A stretch of 17,635 nucleotides of DNA from an uncultured Bacteroidales bacterium (GCA_937901025.1 CALCGR010000143.1:1-17635), one strand, 5' to 3'. Counted from the first letter of the stretch, positions 5,218-13,925 are shown. The notes: a model not told the origin generated them from the letters alone. Program-made: numbers and translations.

Positions 5218-7131
5218 ATGGATTATCGCTATCTACATACGATAAATTCACCTAAAGATTTGAAGAATCTTTCGGTAGAACAACTGCCCGAATTGTGCGA
5301 CGAGTTGCGTGATTTTATCATTCAGGAACTCAGTCACAATCCCGGACACTTAGCTTCCTCCTTAGGTACGGTGGAGCTGACGGTGGCGTTACATTATGTG
5401 TTTGACACGCCTCACGATAAGCTCATCTGGGATGTAGGCCATCAGGCCTATGCGCATAAAATCTTGACCGGTCGTCGCGACCGCTTCCATACGAACCGCC
5501 AGTTCAAAGGCTTAGCCCCCTTCCCTACTCCTGCGGAGAGTGAGTATGACGCTTTCATTGCCGGTCACGCCAGCAACAGTATCTCCGCCGCCCTCGGTAT
5601 CGAAGTCGCACACGAGATATTAGGAAATACTCCCAATGTGGTGGCGATTATCGGCGACGGGGCGATGACGGGCGGATTGGCGTTTGAGGGGTTGAACAAC
5701 ACCTCGATGGATAAGAACAACCTGCTCATCGTGCTCAATGACAATAATATGGCCATTGATCCTATTCACGGCGGGTTCACGCAGTATCTGGTGAACATCA
5801 CGACCAGTTCGTGTTATAATCGCGTACGTTGGAAACTCTACCAACTAGCCCGGAAGTGGCACCTCATCAATGAGCGTAAGACGGTAGCGATGCGTAGGTT
5901 CACGAATAATTTAAAGACGATTTTGACGCGTCAACCCAATAATATCTTCCAGGGTCTGGACATCCGCTATTTCGGTCCCGCGGACGGGCACAACGTAGCG
6001 GACTTGGTGCGTATCCTTACGGAAATCAAGAACTATCGGGGTCCGAAGGTGTTGCATATCATCACGAAGAAAGGCAAGGGTTATGCCCCCGCCGAGCAAA
6101 ACCAGACGGTTTGGCACGCCCCGGGTGAGTTTAATGTCGCCACCGGCGATAGGTTACAGGATTCCCCTACCCCCCTACACCCCTCCTCCTCTACTCCCAA
6201 ATTATGGCAAGAGGTGTTTGGCCAGACGCTGTTGGAGTTGGCTAAAGAGGATAAGCGCGTAGTCGGTGTCACACCGGCGATGCCGAGCGGCTGCTCGATG
6301 ACGATTATGCAGGAGCAGATTCCCGAGCGCGTCTTTGATGTAGGTATCGCCGAAGGGCACGCCGTGACGTTCTCTGCCGGCCTTGCCAAAGAGGGGGTTA
6401 TTCCTTATTGTAATATCTATTCCAGTTTCTTGCAGCGCGCCTACGATAATATTATCCACGATGTCGCGCTCACCAAGTTGCATGTCGTTTTATGTATCGA
6501 CCGTGCCGGCATCGTCGGCAACGATGGGGCCACGCACCATGGTCTATTGGACCTGGCGTATTTGCGTCCGATACCGAACCTGACGATTGGAGCCCCGTGC
6601 GTAGCGCAGGACTTAGTAAAGATGATGCGCCTGGCCAAAGAGATGGAGGGTCCGATAGCGATTCGTTATCCGCGCGGACGCATTCCGTCTTTAGTTGAGA
6701 GTGTAGAGTGTAGAGTTGAGAGTAGTTTAGAGTTGAAAGTTGGGAAAGGTAGATGTTTAAGGGAAGAGGGAAAGGTGGCGGTGCTGAGTATCGGAGCCAT
6801 CGGGTGCGTAGTGGAAGAGGCGATCGCTTCGCTGAATGACCGCATTGCTCATTACGATATGTTATGGTTGAAGCCGATGGATACCGCTATTTTGGATTAT
6901 GTAGGGACCCACTTTGATAAGGTGGTGACCGTAGAGGACGGGATGATCAGCGGCGGATTAGGTTCGGCGGTATTGGAATATTTTGCGGATAAGGGATATA
7001 AGGTAAATGTCACCCGATTGGGTATCCCGAATACGTTTGTAGAACATGGTTCTACGAAGGAATTGTATCACATGCTTAAATTAGATAAAGAAGGTTTATG
7101 CGAATCATTATTGCAGGTGCTGGAGAAGTAG
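5218..7131 (+). CDS. dxs: 1-deoxy-D-xylulose-5-phosphate synthase
   Basis: This cytoplasmic, thiamine-diphosphate-dependent enzyme condenses pyruvate and glyceraldehyde 3-phosphate, the first step of the MEP isoprenoid pathway. The 637-residue product matches the usual ~620-640. Visible landmarks are HNPGHLASSLG (40-50), WDVGHQAYAHK (71-81), GHASNS (116-121), the ThDP-binding GDG (146-148) with NDNNM (174-178), DVGIAEGHA with the catalytic Glu379, and IRYPRGR (482-488). I start it at ATG 5218 because the frame upstream runs through the promoter. The 3' end overlaps trkA by 34 bases. A low-complexity island (6691-6744) encodes residues 492-509, a variable loop just after RYPRG that is about 7 residues longer than in the E. 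coli enzyme as I recall it. A second simple stretch (6162-6200) encodes the Pro/Ser linker SPTPLHPSSSTPK. Confidence 0.97.
   Translation: MDYRYLHTINSPKDLKNLSVEQLPELCDELRDFIIQELSHNPGHLASSLGTVELTVALHYVFDTPHDKLIWDVGHQAYAHKILTGRRDRFHTNRQFKGLAPFPTPAESEYDAFIAGHASNSISAALGIEVAHEILGNTPNVVAIIGDGAMTGGLAFEGLNNTSMDKNNLLIVLNDNNMAIDPIHGGFTQYLVNITTSSCYNRVRWKLYQLARKWHLINERKTVAMRRFTNNLKTILTRQPNNIFQGLDIRYFGPADGHNVADLVRILTEIKNYRGPKVLHIITKKGKGYAPAEQNQTVWHAPGEFNVATGDRLQDSPTPLHPSSSTPKLWQEVFGQTLLELAKEDKRVVGVTPAMPSGCSMTIMQEQIPERVFDVGIAEGHAVTFSAGLAKEGVIPYCNIYSSFLQRAYDNIIHDVALTKLHVVLCIDRAGIVGNDGATHHGLLDLAYLRPIPNLTIGAPCVAQDLVKMMRLAKEMEGPIAIRYPRGRIPSLVESVECRVESSLELKVGKGRCLREEGKVAVLSIGAIGCVVEEAIASLNDRIAHYDMLWLKPMDTAILDYVGTHFDKVVTVEDGMISGGLGSAVLEYFADKGYKVNVTRLGIPNTFVEHGSTKELYHMLKLDKEGLCESLLQVLEK
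6691..6744 (+). repeat. Dispersed low-complexity island inside dxs
   Basis: The segment is built of words such as agttgagagt, gtagagtgtag and tttagagttgaaagtt. AGTTGAGAGTGTAGAG (6693-6708) occurs in reverse complement in the MBOAT gene at 12576-12591. TAGTTTAGAGTTGA (6723-6736) also has its reverse complement there, inside 12586-12599. Only one of the three forward frames is free of stops, and that is the frame used. Confidence 0.85.
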
Positions 7132-8435
7132 GCACACACTTAGCCAAGTTACTCTCCCGCGAGAACATGGATATCACGCTCTTGGATGAGAATCAGGAAC
7201 GTCTCGGTACGTTGGAAACCACGTACGATATCATGGAGCGTTTAGGTAATGCCACCTCCCTTCACGATTTGAAGGAGAGTGGTGTCAAGGATGCCGATTT
7301 GTTTGTGGCGGTCACGCCCGAGGAAACCACCAACCTTACGGCTTGTATCTTAGCCAACCGGTTAGGGGCCAAGCGGACGCTGGCGCGTATTGATAACTAC
7401 GAATATCTGTTGCCGGAGAACCGTCCTATCTTTGAGGAACTGGGTCTGACGCACCTTATCTATCCGGAGGTCTTAGCCGCCAACGAGATCTGCGAGGCCT
7501 TGAAGACCAACTGGTTGCGTTACCATATCTCCTTATGTGACGGAGCCTTAGAGCTCTGCGTCATGAAAGTGTATGAGGGTGCACCGGTGATTGGTCATGC
7601 GTTTGCGTCGGGTTATTTCGGTCATGGTCGTTTCCGCGTGGTAGCCATCAAGCGGGAGAACCGCACGCTCATCCCCAACGGACAGGATGCCATCGAACCC
7701 GGCGACTTAGCGTATGTTGTCTGCATCCGTCAGGAGATGGAGTTCATGCGCGAGGCGTTTGGTAAGACCGAGCGCGAGATCAAGAATGTCTTCTTTATCG
7801 GGGGTAGCCGTATCGCGCAAAAAACCGTGCAGCAGTTGCCCTCGTCGATTAATGTGAAGATCTTTGAACCGAATAAAGATATCTGTTACCGCTTGAGCGA
7901 GAAGTTAGAGCACGCCCTCATCATCAATGGCGATGCCAGTGATTTAGATATGTTGCGCGAGGAGGGTATTCAGGACGCGGATGCGGTGGTAGCGGTAGCG
8001 GAAAAGAGCGAAGCGAATATCTTTGCTTGTCTTACCGCCAAGCGTTTTGGTATCCGCAAGACGATTGCCGAGGTGGAGAACATCGATTATATCCCGATGG
8101 CAGAAGGACTGGATATCGGTACGGTGCTGAACAAAAAGACGATTACCGCCAGTTATATCTACCAACTCTTGTTGGACGCCAACGTACTCAACGTGCGCAA
8201 CCTCACCAACGCGGATGCGCAGGTGGTAGAGTTTATGGCCATGCCGGGTAGTCGTATCACGCGAGGGAAGATTCGCAACATGCGTTTCCCGAAGGATGTG
8301 AATATCGGTGGTATCGTTCGGGCGGGCGAAGGTATCTTAGTCAATGGCGATACCGAGATTATGGAGAACGATAAAGTGGTCGTTTTCTGCAAGAGCGATG
8401 TGATTCGCCAGTTAGATAAATTCTTCAAGGAATGA
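7098..8435 (+). CDS. trkA: Trk potassium uptake system peripheral subunit TrkA
   Basis: The 445-residue protein has the tandem RCK layout of TrkA: a first nucleotide-binding domain from the N-terminus (IIIAGAGEVGTHLA, GxGxxG), a TrkA-C domain at about 140-225, a second Rossmann domain from ~230 (VFFIGGSRIAQKT, with a degenerate glycine motif), and a second TrkA-C near the end. It sits on the cytoplasmic face and gates the TrkH channel in response to NAD(H)/ATP-type ligands, as known for the family. The start at ATG 7098 lies inside dxs, overlapping by 34 bases, and its stop overlaps trkH in ATGA, so the genes are almost certainly translated from one mRNA. Only the first domain has an intact glycine motif, common in the family. 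The assignment is secure. Confidence 0.95.
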   Translation: MRIIIAGAGEVGTHLAKLLSRENMDITLLDENQERLGTLETTYDIMERLGNATSLHDLKESGVKDADLFVAVTPEETTNLTACILANRLGAKRTLARIDNYEYLLPENRPIFEELGLTHLIYPEVLAANEICEALKTNWLRYHISLCDGALELCVMKVYEGAPVIGHAFASGYFGHGRFRVVAIKRENRTLIPNGQDAIEPGDLAYVVCIRQEMEFMREAFGKTEREIKNVFFIGGSRIAQKTVQQLPSSINVKIFEPNKDICYRLSEKLEHALIINGDASDLDMLREEGIQDADAVVAVAEKSEANIFACLTAKRFGIRKTIAEVENIDYIPMAEGLDIGTVLNKKTITASYIYQLLLDANVLNVRNLTNADAQVVEFMAMPGSRITRGKIRNMRFPKDVNIGGIVRAGEGILVNGDTEIMENDKVVVFCKSDVIRQLDKFFKE

Positions 8436-9931
8436 CGAGAGCGTTTAATTTAAAGATTATCTTCCGTACGATGGGAGCGTTGTTGCTCTTTGAGACGTTG
8501 TTTATGGCGATGGCCTTAGGCGTGACCTTGTGGTACGGCGAGACGGACACGATGGCTTTTATCGTTTCCACTGCGCTCACGCTGGTTGCCGGACTTTTCG
8601 GGTTGCTGTTAGGTCGCAATGCCTCCAGTCAAGTCAGCGAGCGGGAGGGGTACGTGATTGTAGCCTCGGTATGGCTTGTCTTTTCCGCCTTCGGGATGTT
8701 GCCGTATTTCCTGAGTGGTGCTATTGATTCGGTGACGGACGCGTGGTTTGAGACTATGTCGGGTTTCACCACCACGGGGGCAACGATCATGGATAATGTC
8801 GAGGCGCAGACGCACGGTATTCTGTTTTGGCGCGCCCTGACGCAATGGGTCGGTGGTTTAGGAATCATCGTCTTGTGTTTGGCTTTGCTGCCGATGTTCG
8901 GTTTAGGCGGGATGCAGTTATATGCGGCGGAGATGACGGGCGTTTATTACGAGAAGTTGTCGCCCCGTATTGCCGACACGGCGAAAAAACTCTGGGGATT
9001 GTATATCTTCCTTACGGCTATTGAGGCAGTGTTGCTGCATGCGTTCGGAATGAATATCTTTGACGCGGTCTGCCAGTCGTTCTCTACGATTGCCACCGGT
9101 GGTTTCGCCACCTTCAACCATTCGCTCATCGATTGTAATCCCGCTATCCAATATACGATTGCGTTCTTTATGCTCATCTCGGGTATTAACTTCGCCTTGC
9201 TCGTTCACTGTTTGCGCGGGAAGGCGCGGCGGTTGTTTGAGGACGAGGAGGCGCGTTGGTATATCGGTGCCGTGATTGTTTGCACCGTGGTGATCTCAGC
9301 GGGTTTATTCATTTACCATTATGGTCAGTTGCACGATTGGCAGATTGCTCAGTTCAGTGATTCGTTGCGGTGTATAGAGCGTTCCGTTCGTAACGGGTTC
9401 TTTATGGCATCCAGTGCTTTGACCTCTACGGGATACATCATCTCGGATTATACCACGTGGCCGCAGTTGCTCTGGGTAGTGGTATTCTTTATGATGTTCA
9501 CGGGTGCTTGTAGTGGTAGCACCTCTGGCGGTGCCAAATGGGTTCGTATTTTGATTTTCATCAAGTCGGGTCTGGCGGAGTTTAAGCGTCGCATCCACCC
9601 CAATGCGGTGATGCCGATTATGCTCAATGACCGTCCGTTAGGGCACGAGACGATCAGTAATATCATGGCGTTTATGCTGTGGTATATCGTTATCATCATC
9701 ATCTCCATCCTCGTTTTCTGCGGTTGTGGCGTTCAGTTCCAGGACGCTTTCGGGGCATCCGTTTCAGCCATCAATAACGTAGGCGTGGGTATCGGCAGTT
9801 TTGGTCCGCTCCAGTCGTGGGCTCCGTTCCCGACGTTAGGTAAATGGTGGATGACGATTGTTATGCTCATCGGTCGTTTGGAGATCTTCACCGTACTATT
9901 ACTCTTCACGCGTGCTTTGTGGAAGAAATGA
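8432..9931 (+). CDS. trkH: Trk potassium uptake membrane protein TrkH/TrkG
   Basis: The 499-residue integral membrane protein forms the K+-translocating subunit that works with TrkA. The four selectivity-filter loops are visible: FTTTGAT (112-118), STIATGGF (218-225), ALTSTGYI (329-336) and INNVGVGIG (447-455). Between them lie many long hydrophobic segments, as expected of four repeated M1-P-M2 units. The ATG overlaps the trkA stop in ATGA (8432-8435), and its own stop overlaps the next gene in ATGA (9928-9931), so translational coupling is likely on both sides. Length and motifs are normal; nothing is missing. Confidence 0.95.
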   Translation: MTRAFNLKIIFRTMGALLLFETLFMAMALGVTLWYGETDTMAFIVSTALTLVAGLFGLLLGRNASSQVSEREGYVIVASVWLVFSAFGMLPYFLSGAIDSVTDAWFETMSGFTTTGATIMDNVEAQTHGILFWRALTQWVGGLGIIVLCLALLPMFGLGGMQLYAAEMTGVYYEKLSPRIADTAKKLWGLYIFLTAIEAVLLHAFGMNIFDAVCQSFSTIATGGFATFNHSLIDCNPAIQYTIAFFMLISGINFALLVHCLRGKARRLFEDEEARWYIGAVIVCTVVISAGLFIYHYGQLHDWQIAQFSDSLRCIERSVRNGFFMASSALTSTGYIISDYTTWPQLLWVVVFFMMFTGACSGSTSGGAKWVRILIFIKSGLAEFKRRIHPNAVMPIMLNDRPLGHETISNIMAFMLWYIVIIIISILVFCGCGVQFQDAFGASVSAINNVGVGIGSFGPLQSWAPFPTLGKWWMTIVMLIGRLEIFTVLLLFTRALWKK

Positions 9932-11133
9932 AGCGTTTTCGTCCCCTGTATATTGTGCTTTTCTTATGGATAGTGATTGGACTTATTAGTCTTCTCTATC
10001 GTGCGGTTCCCTATCCCCGTATCGCGGATTGGATAGCCGCAAATAAGATGCCGGAGGATAGTATCGATGTCTATGTCCAAGTGACGTCGATAGCGCCGGC
10101 GGAGAGCAATACCGCTGCCACTTTTTCTGATTTCTTTGAGGCCTTGGCCCATGCCAAGTCGCAACCCGTCAGGGTTGTCCATTTCGGGGATTCGCAGATC
10201 GAACAAGACCGAATCTCCATGACCCTTCGGCGTCATTGGCAGCAGCAATATGGCGGATGCGGCTTAGGATTGATTCCGGCGTTGCAGACCATTCCGACCT
10301 ATACGTTAGCGCAGTCGTTATGGATGAACGGCAACGAGGTGAGTAGCGGCAACGCGCCCAAGCGCTATTTCGTGTACGGTCTGCGCTCGCTTCGGCGGGA
10401 TAATGATCGTTACGGGATGATGGGTCAGGTGCTGGTGATGAATGATAGTTTAGTGAAGGGCAGCGAACACTTGATGCTCACCCTTCGCCCGTATCTGGCG
10501 AAGGATAGGCGATATACGCGCTTAAGATTATGGGCGGACTCTACCATCATGATGACGCAGGAGGATACGATCGTTTATCTCGAGGGTAAGGGTGACGTCT
10601 ATGGGTTGTCGATGGAAAGCGAGACTGGTGTTTATGTGGATAATGTCCCTATGCGCGGCTGTTCGGGTACGATGTTCACGAACATGAGCGAGGCGCAGTT
10701 GACCGAGTATTTTGATAAGACGAATACCCGTTTGATTATCATGCAGTACGGGGGCAATGCGCTACCGAATGTGGAGGAGCATAAGAACATCTCGATGACC
10801 GTTCGTCAGTTGGGCAAGCAGATTCAGTTCCTTCGTCACTGCGCACCTCAAGCTACGATTTTGTTTATCGGTCCCAGCGATATGCTCATCAATGACCATG
10901 GTACGATGCACTCCAATCCGATGGTTCCGTATATGGACCATCAGTTGCAGCTCTTGGCGCAGCGCGAGGGTATCGCCTATTGGAGTATCTATGACGCCAT
11001 GGGTGGAGAAGGATCGATGGTAAGGTGGCAACAAGAGGGTTTAGCCGGAGACGACGGAGTCCATTTCACCAAGAAAGGGGCCGACCTCGTCGCGGAGAAG
11101 TTGATTGAGTTTATTGAAGATTGGAAGCATTAA
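9928..11133 (+). CDS. Membrane-anchored SGNH/GDSL-type hydrolase, probable partner of the MBOAT acyltransferase
   Basis: The 401-residue protein has one N-terminal membrane segment (PLYIVLFLWIVIGLISLLY, about 6-24) followed by a periplasmic SGNH domain. Catalytic blocks are visible: HFGDSQIEQDR with Ser89 (block I), a Gly-rich QYGGNALP (273-280) in place of GxND, and DDGVHFTKKGADL with Asp376 and His379 (block V). Members of this fold paired with MBOAT proteins act as the second half of O-acetylation systems, as in PatA/PatB and AlgI/AlgX-type pairs. The next gene is an MBOAT protein overlapping by 13 bases, which supports that role. The start is ATG 9928, because it makes the ATGA overlap and places the membrane segment at the N-terminus; a longer frame from 9844 lies within trkH. 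Substrate (peptidoglycan or an envelope polysaccharide) is not shown by the sequence. Confidence 0.82.
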   Translation: MKRFRPLYIVLFLWIVIGLISLLYRAVPYPRIADWIAANKMPEDSIDVYVQVTSIAPAESNTAATFSDFFEALAHAKSQPVRVVHFGDSQIEQDRISMTLRRHWQQQYGGCGLGLIPALQTIPTYTLAQSLWMNGNEVSSGNAPKRYFVYGLRSLRRDNDRYGMMGQVLVMNDSLVKGSEHLMLTLRPYLAKDRRYTRLRLWADSTIMMTQEDTIVYLEGKGDVYGLSMESETGVYVDNVPMRGCSGTMFTNMSEAQLTEYFDKTNTRLIIMQYGGNALPNVEEHKNISMTVRQLGKQIQFLRHCAPQATILFIGPSDMLINDHGTMHSNPMVPYMDHQLQLLAQREGIAYWSIYDAMGGEGSMVRWQQEGLAGDDGVHFTKKGADLVAEKLIEFIEDWKH

Positions 11134-12977
11134 ACTACATATTGTCCTTTGATGCGCAGCATCCGTTGCTGTTTACTCAGTTTTATTTCTGGGCGTTCTT
11201 TGCGATTGTTTTTTCGCTGTTTGCGTTGATTGTCGGGCGAGGTAAGAGTAGCCGCAGCCGCATGCATCTGCGCAATATCTTTTTGCTCTTCGTCAGTTGG
11301 TTCTTCTACTATAAGACCAGCGGTATCTTCCTGTGGATACTGGTTTTTGTAACGATTAGCAACTGGTTCTTGGCCCTGCGTATGCGGGAGCATATGGATA
11401 AGCCGAAAGGGGAACTGAAAGCGCGCTGTTTGATGATTTTGAGTGTCATCATCGATTTGGGGCTGCTCGGGTATTTCAAGTATGCGTATTTTGGAGCGGA
11501 CGTAGTGAATAGTCTTGTCGGAACGGATTGGCACATTGTGGATAAGATTGTTTTACCGGTCGGTATATCGTTTTATATTTTCCAGGTCATCTCGTACTCG
11601 TCGGATGTGTATCACCGTCGCATCGAGCCGGTGAGCAATATCTTAGACTTCGGATTTTATGTAGCCTTCTTTCCGCAGTTAGTGGCGGGACCGATTGTGA
11701 GGGCGAGCGAGTTTATTCCGCAGCTCTATAAGCCGTGGCACTTGACGAAGCGTCAGTTCGGGATGGCTATCTTCTGGATATTGAACGGACTGATTAAGAA
11801 GATTGTGTTATCGGATTTCTTGGCAGTGAACTTCATTGACCGCGTCTTCCAGTCGCCTACCCTCTTCACGGGTTTTGAGAACCTGATGGCGCTCTTCACG
11901 TATTCGATGCAGGTCTATGCGGACTTCTCCGGATATACAGATATCGCGATTGGCGTTGCGATGTTGATGGGCTTCTATCTGCCGCAGAACTTCGATTCGC
12001 CGTATAAGGCGCAGAACCCGCAAGAGTTCTGGCGCAGGTGGCATATGTCCCTCTCGCGCTGGTTGAAGACGTATGTGTATATCCCGTTGGGCGGTAACCG
12101 CAATGCTACTTTTGGAACGTATTTCTGGATTGCCCTCTTTGCGTTGATCGCGATGGTACTGACGCATAGTTGGGTAGCGTCGGGCGTTATTTTGGGTTTG
12201 GCAGCCATCGTGATGGTAGTCGCTTGGCTCTGTCCTAATCACCGCAAGTTGCTCTATACGAATCTGAACTCGTTTATCACGATGCTGCTCGGCGGATTAT
12301 GGCACGGGGCGAGTTGGAACTTCATGATCTGGGGCGGACTCAACGGAGTCGGTATGATTATCAATAAGTTCTGGCGCATCATGGGTTGGCATCTGCGGAT
12401 GGGCTTGATGACGGTTATCACCGCCGCCCTCGTAGTGGGGCACCATTACTATCCGGTGCCGCTGATGAACCTGGCGTATGTATGGTTCCTCATCCTCTGG
12501 GTCGGCACCGCCATTCGGTATATCTATAATCTACTCTCTCAACTTTCAACTGCTAAACTAGACGGCTTCTCTAAACTCTACACTCTCAACTCTAAACTAA
12601 GCAACGCTTGGGCCATTGCCCAGACCTTTGCCTTCATCACGTTCACTCGTCTTTTCTTCCGCTCGAGCAGTAACCTCGATCCGGCATTGGAGAACGAGCA
12701 GGCGTGGCAGACCGCCAAGCAGATGGTGGGGCAGATTGGCGGAGCGTGGAATAGCAGTATCATTCCCGATTTTTTGTGGGAGTATCGATATGTGATGTTG
12801 GCTTTTGTAGTGGGAATGATTATCCACTGGTTACCGACCCGCTGGAAGCGGTGGTACCGACTGAACTTCGCATTGCTGCCCACGTGGGTGATGGTGATTG
12901 CGTGCGTCATCGTAGTGGCCGTTATCTACCAGTTCGTCACCGCTGAACAACAACCGTTTATCTACTTCCAGTTCTAA
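11121..12977 (+). CDS. MBOAT-family membrane O-acyltransferase
   Basis: The 618-residue polytopic membrane protein shows the MBOAT signatures: FFPQLVAGPIVR (183-194), FWRRWHMSLSRWL (303-315), YIPLGGNR (320-327) and GGLWHGASWNF (391-401) with the probable active-site His395. Such proteins move acyl groups across the membrane for transfer by a periplasmic partner, here probably the SGNH protein just upstream. The frame overlaps that gene by 13 bases and has no ATG near its beginning; I give TTG 11121, with TTG 11142 as an alternative, and the next Met is residue 48, inside the conserved part. Between the two signature motifs there is a hydrophobic segment of ~60 residues (about 330-390). Residues 471-493 are encoded by a low-complexity island. 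The product is clear, the acyl acceptor is unknown. Confidence 0.9.
   Translation: MEALNYILSFDAQHPLLFTQFYFWAFFAIVFSLFALIVGRGKSSRSRMHLRNIFLLFVSWFFYYKTSGIFLWILVFVTISNWFLALRMREHMDKPKGELKARCLMILSVIIDLGLLGYFKYAYFGADVVNSLVGTDWHIVDKIVLPVGISFYIFQVISYSSDVYHRRIEPVSNILDFGFYVAFFPQLVAGPIVRASEFIPQLYKPWHLTKRQFGMAIFWILNGLIKKIVLSDFLAVNFIDRVFQSPTLFTGFENLMALFTYSMQVYADFSGYTDIAIGVAMLMGFYLPQNFDSPYKAQNPQEFWRRWHMSLSRWLKTYVYIPLGGNRNATFGTYFWIALFALIAMVLTHSWVASGVILGLAAIVMVVAWLCPNHRKLLYTNLNSFITMLLGGLWHGASWNFMIWGGLNGVGMIINKFWRIMGWHLRMGLMTVITAALVVGHHYYPVPLMNLAYVWFLILWVGTAIRYIYNLLSQLSTAKLDGFSKLYTLNSKLSNAWAIAQTFAFITFTRLFFRSSSNLDPALENEQAWQTAKQMVGQIGGAWNSSIIPDFLWEYRYVMLAFVVGMIIHWLPTRWKRWYRLNFALLPTWVMVIACVIVVAVIYQFVTAEQQPFIYFQF
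12531..12599 (-). repeat. Dispersed low-complexity island inside the MBOAT gene
   Basis: The coding strand is pyrimidine-rich (CTCTCAACTTTCAACTG, CTCTACACTCTCAACT); its reverse complement matches the dxs island. The 16-base match AGTTGAGAGTGTAGAG lies at 12576-12591 and a 14-base match TAGTTTAGAGTTGA inside 12586-12599. It encodes LLSQLSTAKLDGFSKLYTLN and the residues after it, between two hydrophobic segments. Confidence 0.85.
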
Positions 12978-13006
12978 ATTGATAAATTGCTAAATTTGAC
13001 ATAATT

Positions 13007-13870
13007 ATGGACACTAAAAGACTACAAGCACTCATTGCTCTTTGGTTTGATGAAGACATCCGCGATGGGGACCACACCTCGCTCAGTTGTATCCCGCCCA
13101 CGCAGATGGGTTGTCAGCAGCTCATCGTGAAGGGGGAAGGCATCATTGCCGGTATTGAGGTAGCGAAGGAGATTATTCGTTACTTCGACCCTGAATGTAA
13201 GTTCGAACAGTTCCTCAACGACGGCGACCACGTCCAACCGGGGGATATCGCCTTTAAGGTCTATGGTAAACAACTGAGTCTGCTGCAGATTGAGCGTACC
13301 ATGCTCAATATCATGCAGCGTATGTCGGGTATTGCCACCACGACCCATAGTTACCAGAGCCTCATTGAGGACACGGGCTGTCACGTACTTGATACGCGTA
13401 AGACCACGCCCGGACTCAGGTATTTGGAGAAAGAGGCGGTGAAGATCGGAGGCGGGATGAATCACCGTATCGGGCTTTTTGATATGATCCTACTCAAGGA
13501 CAACCACGTCGATTTCTCGGGAGGTATCACCGCAGCTCTTACGCGCGCGTGCGAATATAATAAGGAAAAGGGCAAGAACCTGCGCATTGAGATTGAGACC
13601 CGCAACGAGGACGAGATCCGCGAGGCACTCGCCACCGGTATTCCGGACCGTATTATGCTGGATAACTTCACGCCCGAGCGCACAAAACAGGCGGTAGCTA
13701 TTATTCGCGAATGGGAGAAGACCCATCGTAAGATGGAGATTGAGAGCAGTGGCGGTATCACGAAGGACACATTGCGCGACTATGCCGTGACGGGGGTTGA
13801 TTTTATTTCCGTTGGTGCCCTCACCCACTCCGTCAAGAGCCTGGATATGAGTTTTAAGGCTGTAAAATGA
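13007..13870 (+). CDS. nadC: Nicotinate-nucleotide pyrophosphorylase (carboxylating), quinolinate phosphoribosyltransferase
   Basis: The 287-residue enzyme converts quinolinate and PRPP to nicotinate mononucleotide, CO2 and pyrophosphate in de novo NAD synthesis. Signatures are DTRKTTPGLR (129-138), KEAVKIGGGMNHR (142-154), LLKDNH (162-167) and ESSGGI near the C-terminus, all typical of NadC phosphate and quinolinate binding. It begins 29 bases after the MBOAT gene, so it may be read from the same mRNA. A TAAATTTG box at 12991-12998 resembles a -7 element but has no matching -33, so a separate promoter is doubtful. The start ATG 13007 gives the normal length and has no Shine-Dalgarno. Confidence 0.96.
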   Translation: MDTKRLQALIALWFDEDIRDGDHTSLSCIPPTQMGCQQLIVKGEGIIAGIEVAKEIIRYFDPECKFEQFLNDGDHVQPGDIAFKVYGKQLSLLQIERTMLNIMQRMSGIATTTHSYQSLIEDTGCHVLDTRKTTPGLRYLEKEAVKIGGGMNHRIGLFDMILLKDNHVDFSGGITAALTRACEYNKEKGKNLRIEIETRNEDEIREALATGIPDRIMLDNFTPERTKQAVAIIREWEKTHRKMEIESSGGITKDTLRDYAVTGVDFISVGALTHSVKSLDMSFKAVK

Positions 13871-13888
13871 GAAAAAAGTGCAAAAATA

Positions 13889-13920
13889 TTTGCGTATATC
13901 AAAAAAAAACAGTAATTTTG
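13889..13920 (+). promoter_or_regulatory. Bacteroidota promoter for rpsO
   Basis: TTTG 13889-13892 and TAATTTTG 13913-13920 are separated by 20 bases. It lies 18 bases after nadC, with transcription expected near 13926 and a leader of about 110 bases. Confidence 0.82.
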
Positions 13921-13925
13921 CAGTC

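Noticed and set aside
9844..9927. Upstream extension of the SGNH gene into trkH
   Set aside because: The ATGA overlap start at 9928 places the membrane segment at the N-terminus; the extension encodes nothing family-like.
12991..12998. TAAATTTG before nadC as a promoter
   Set aside because: No TTG at the 20-base distance seen in the other four promoters; kept only as a weak possibility.
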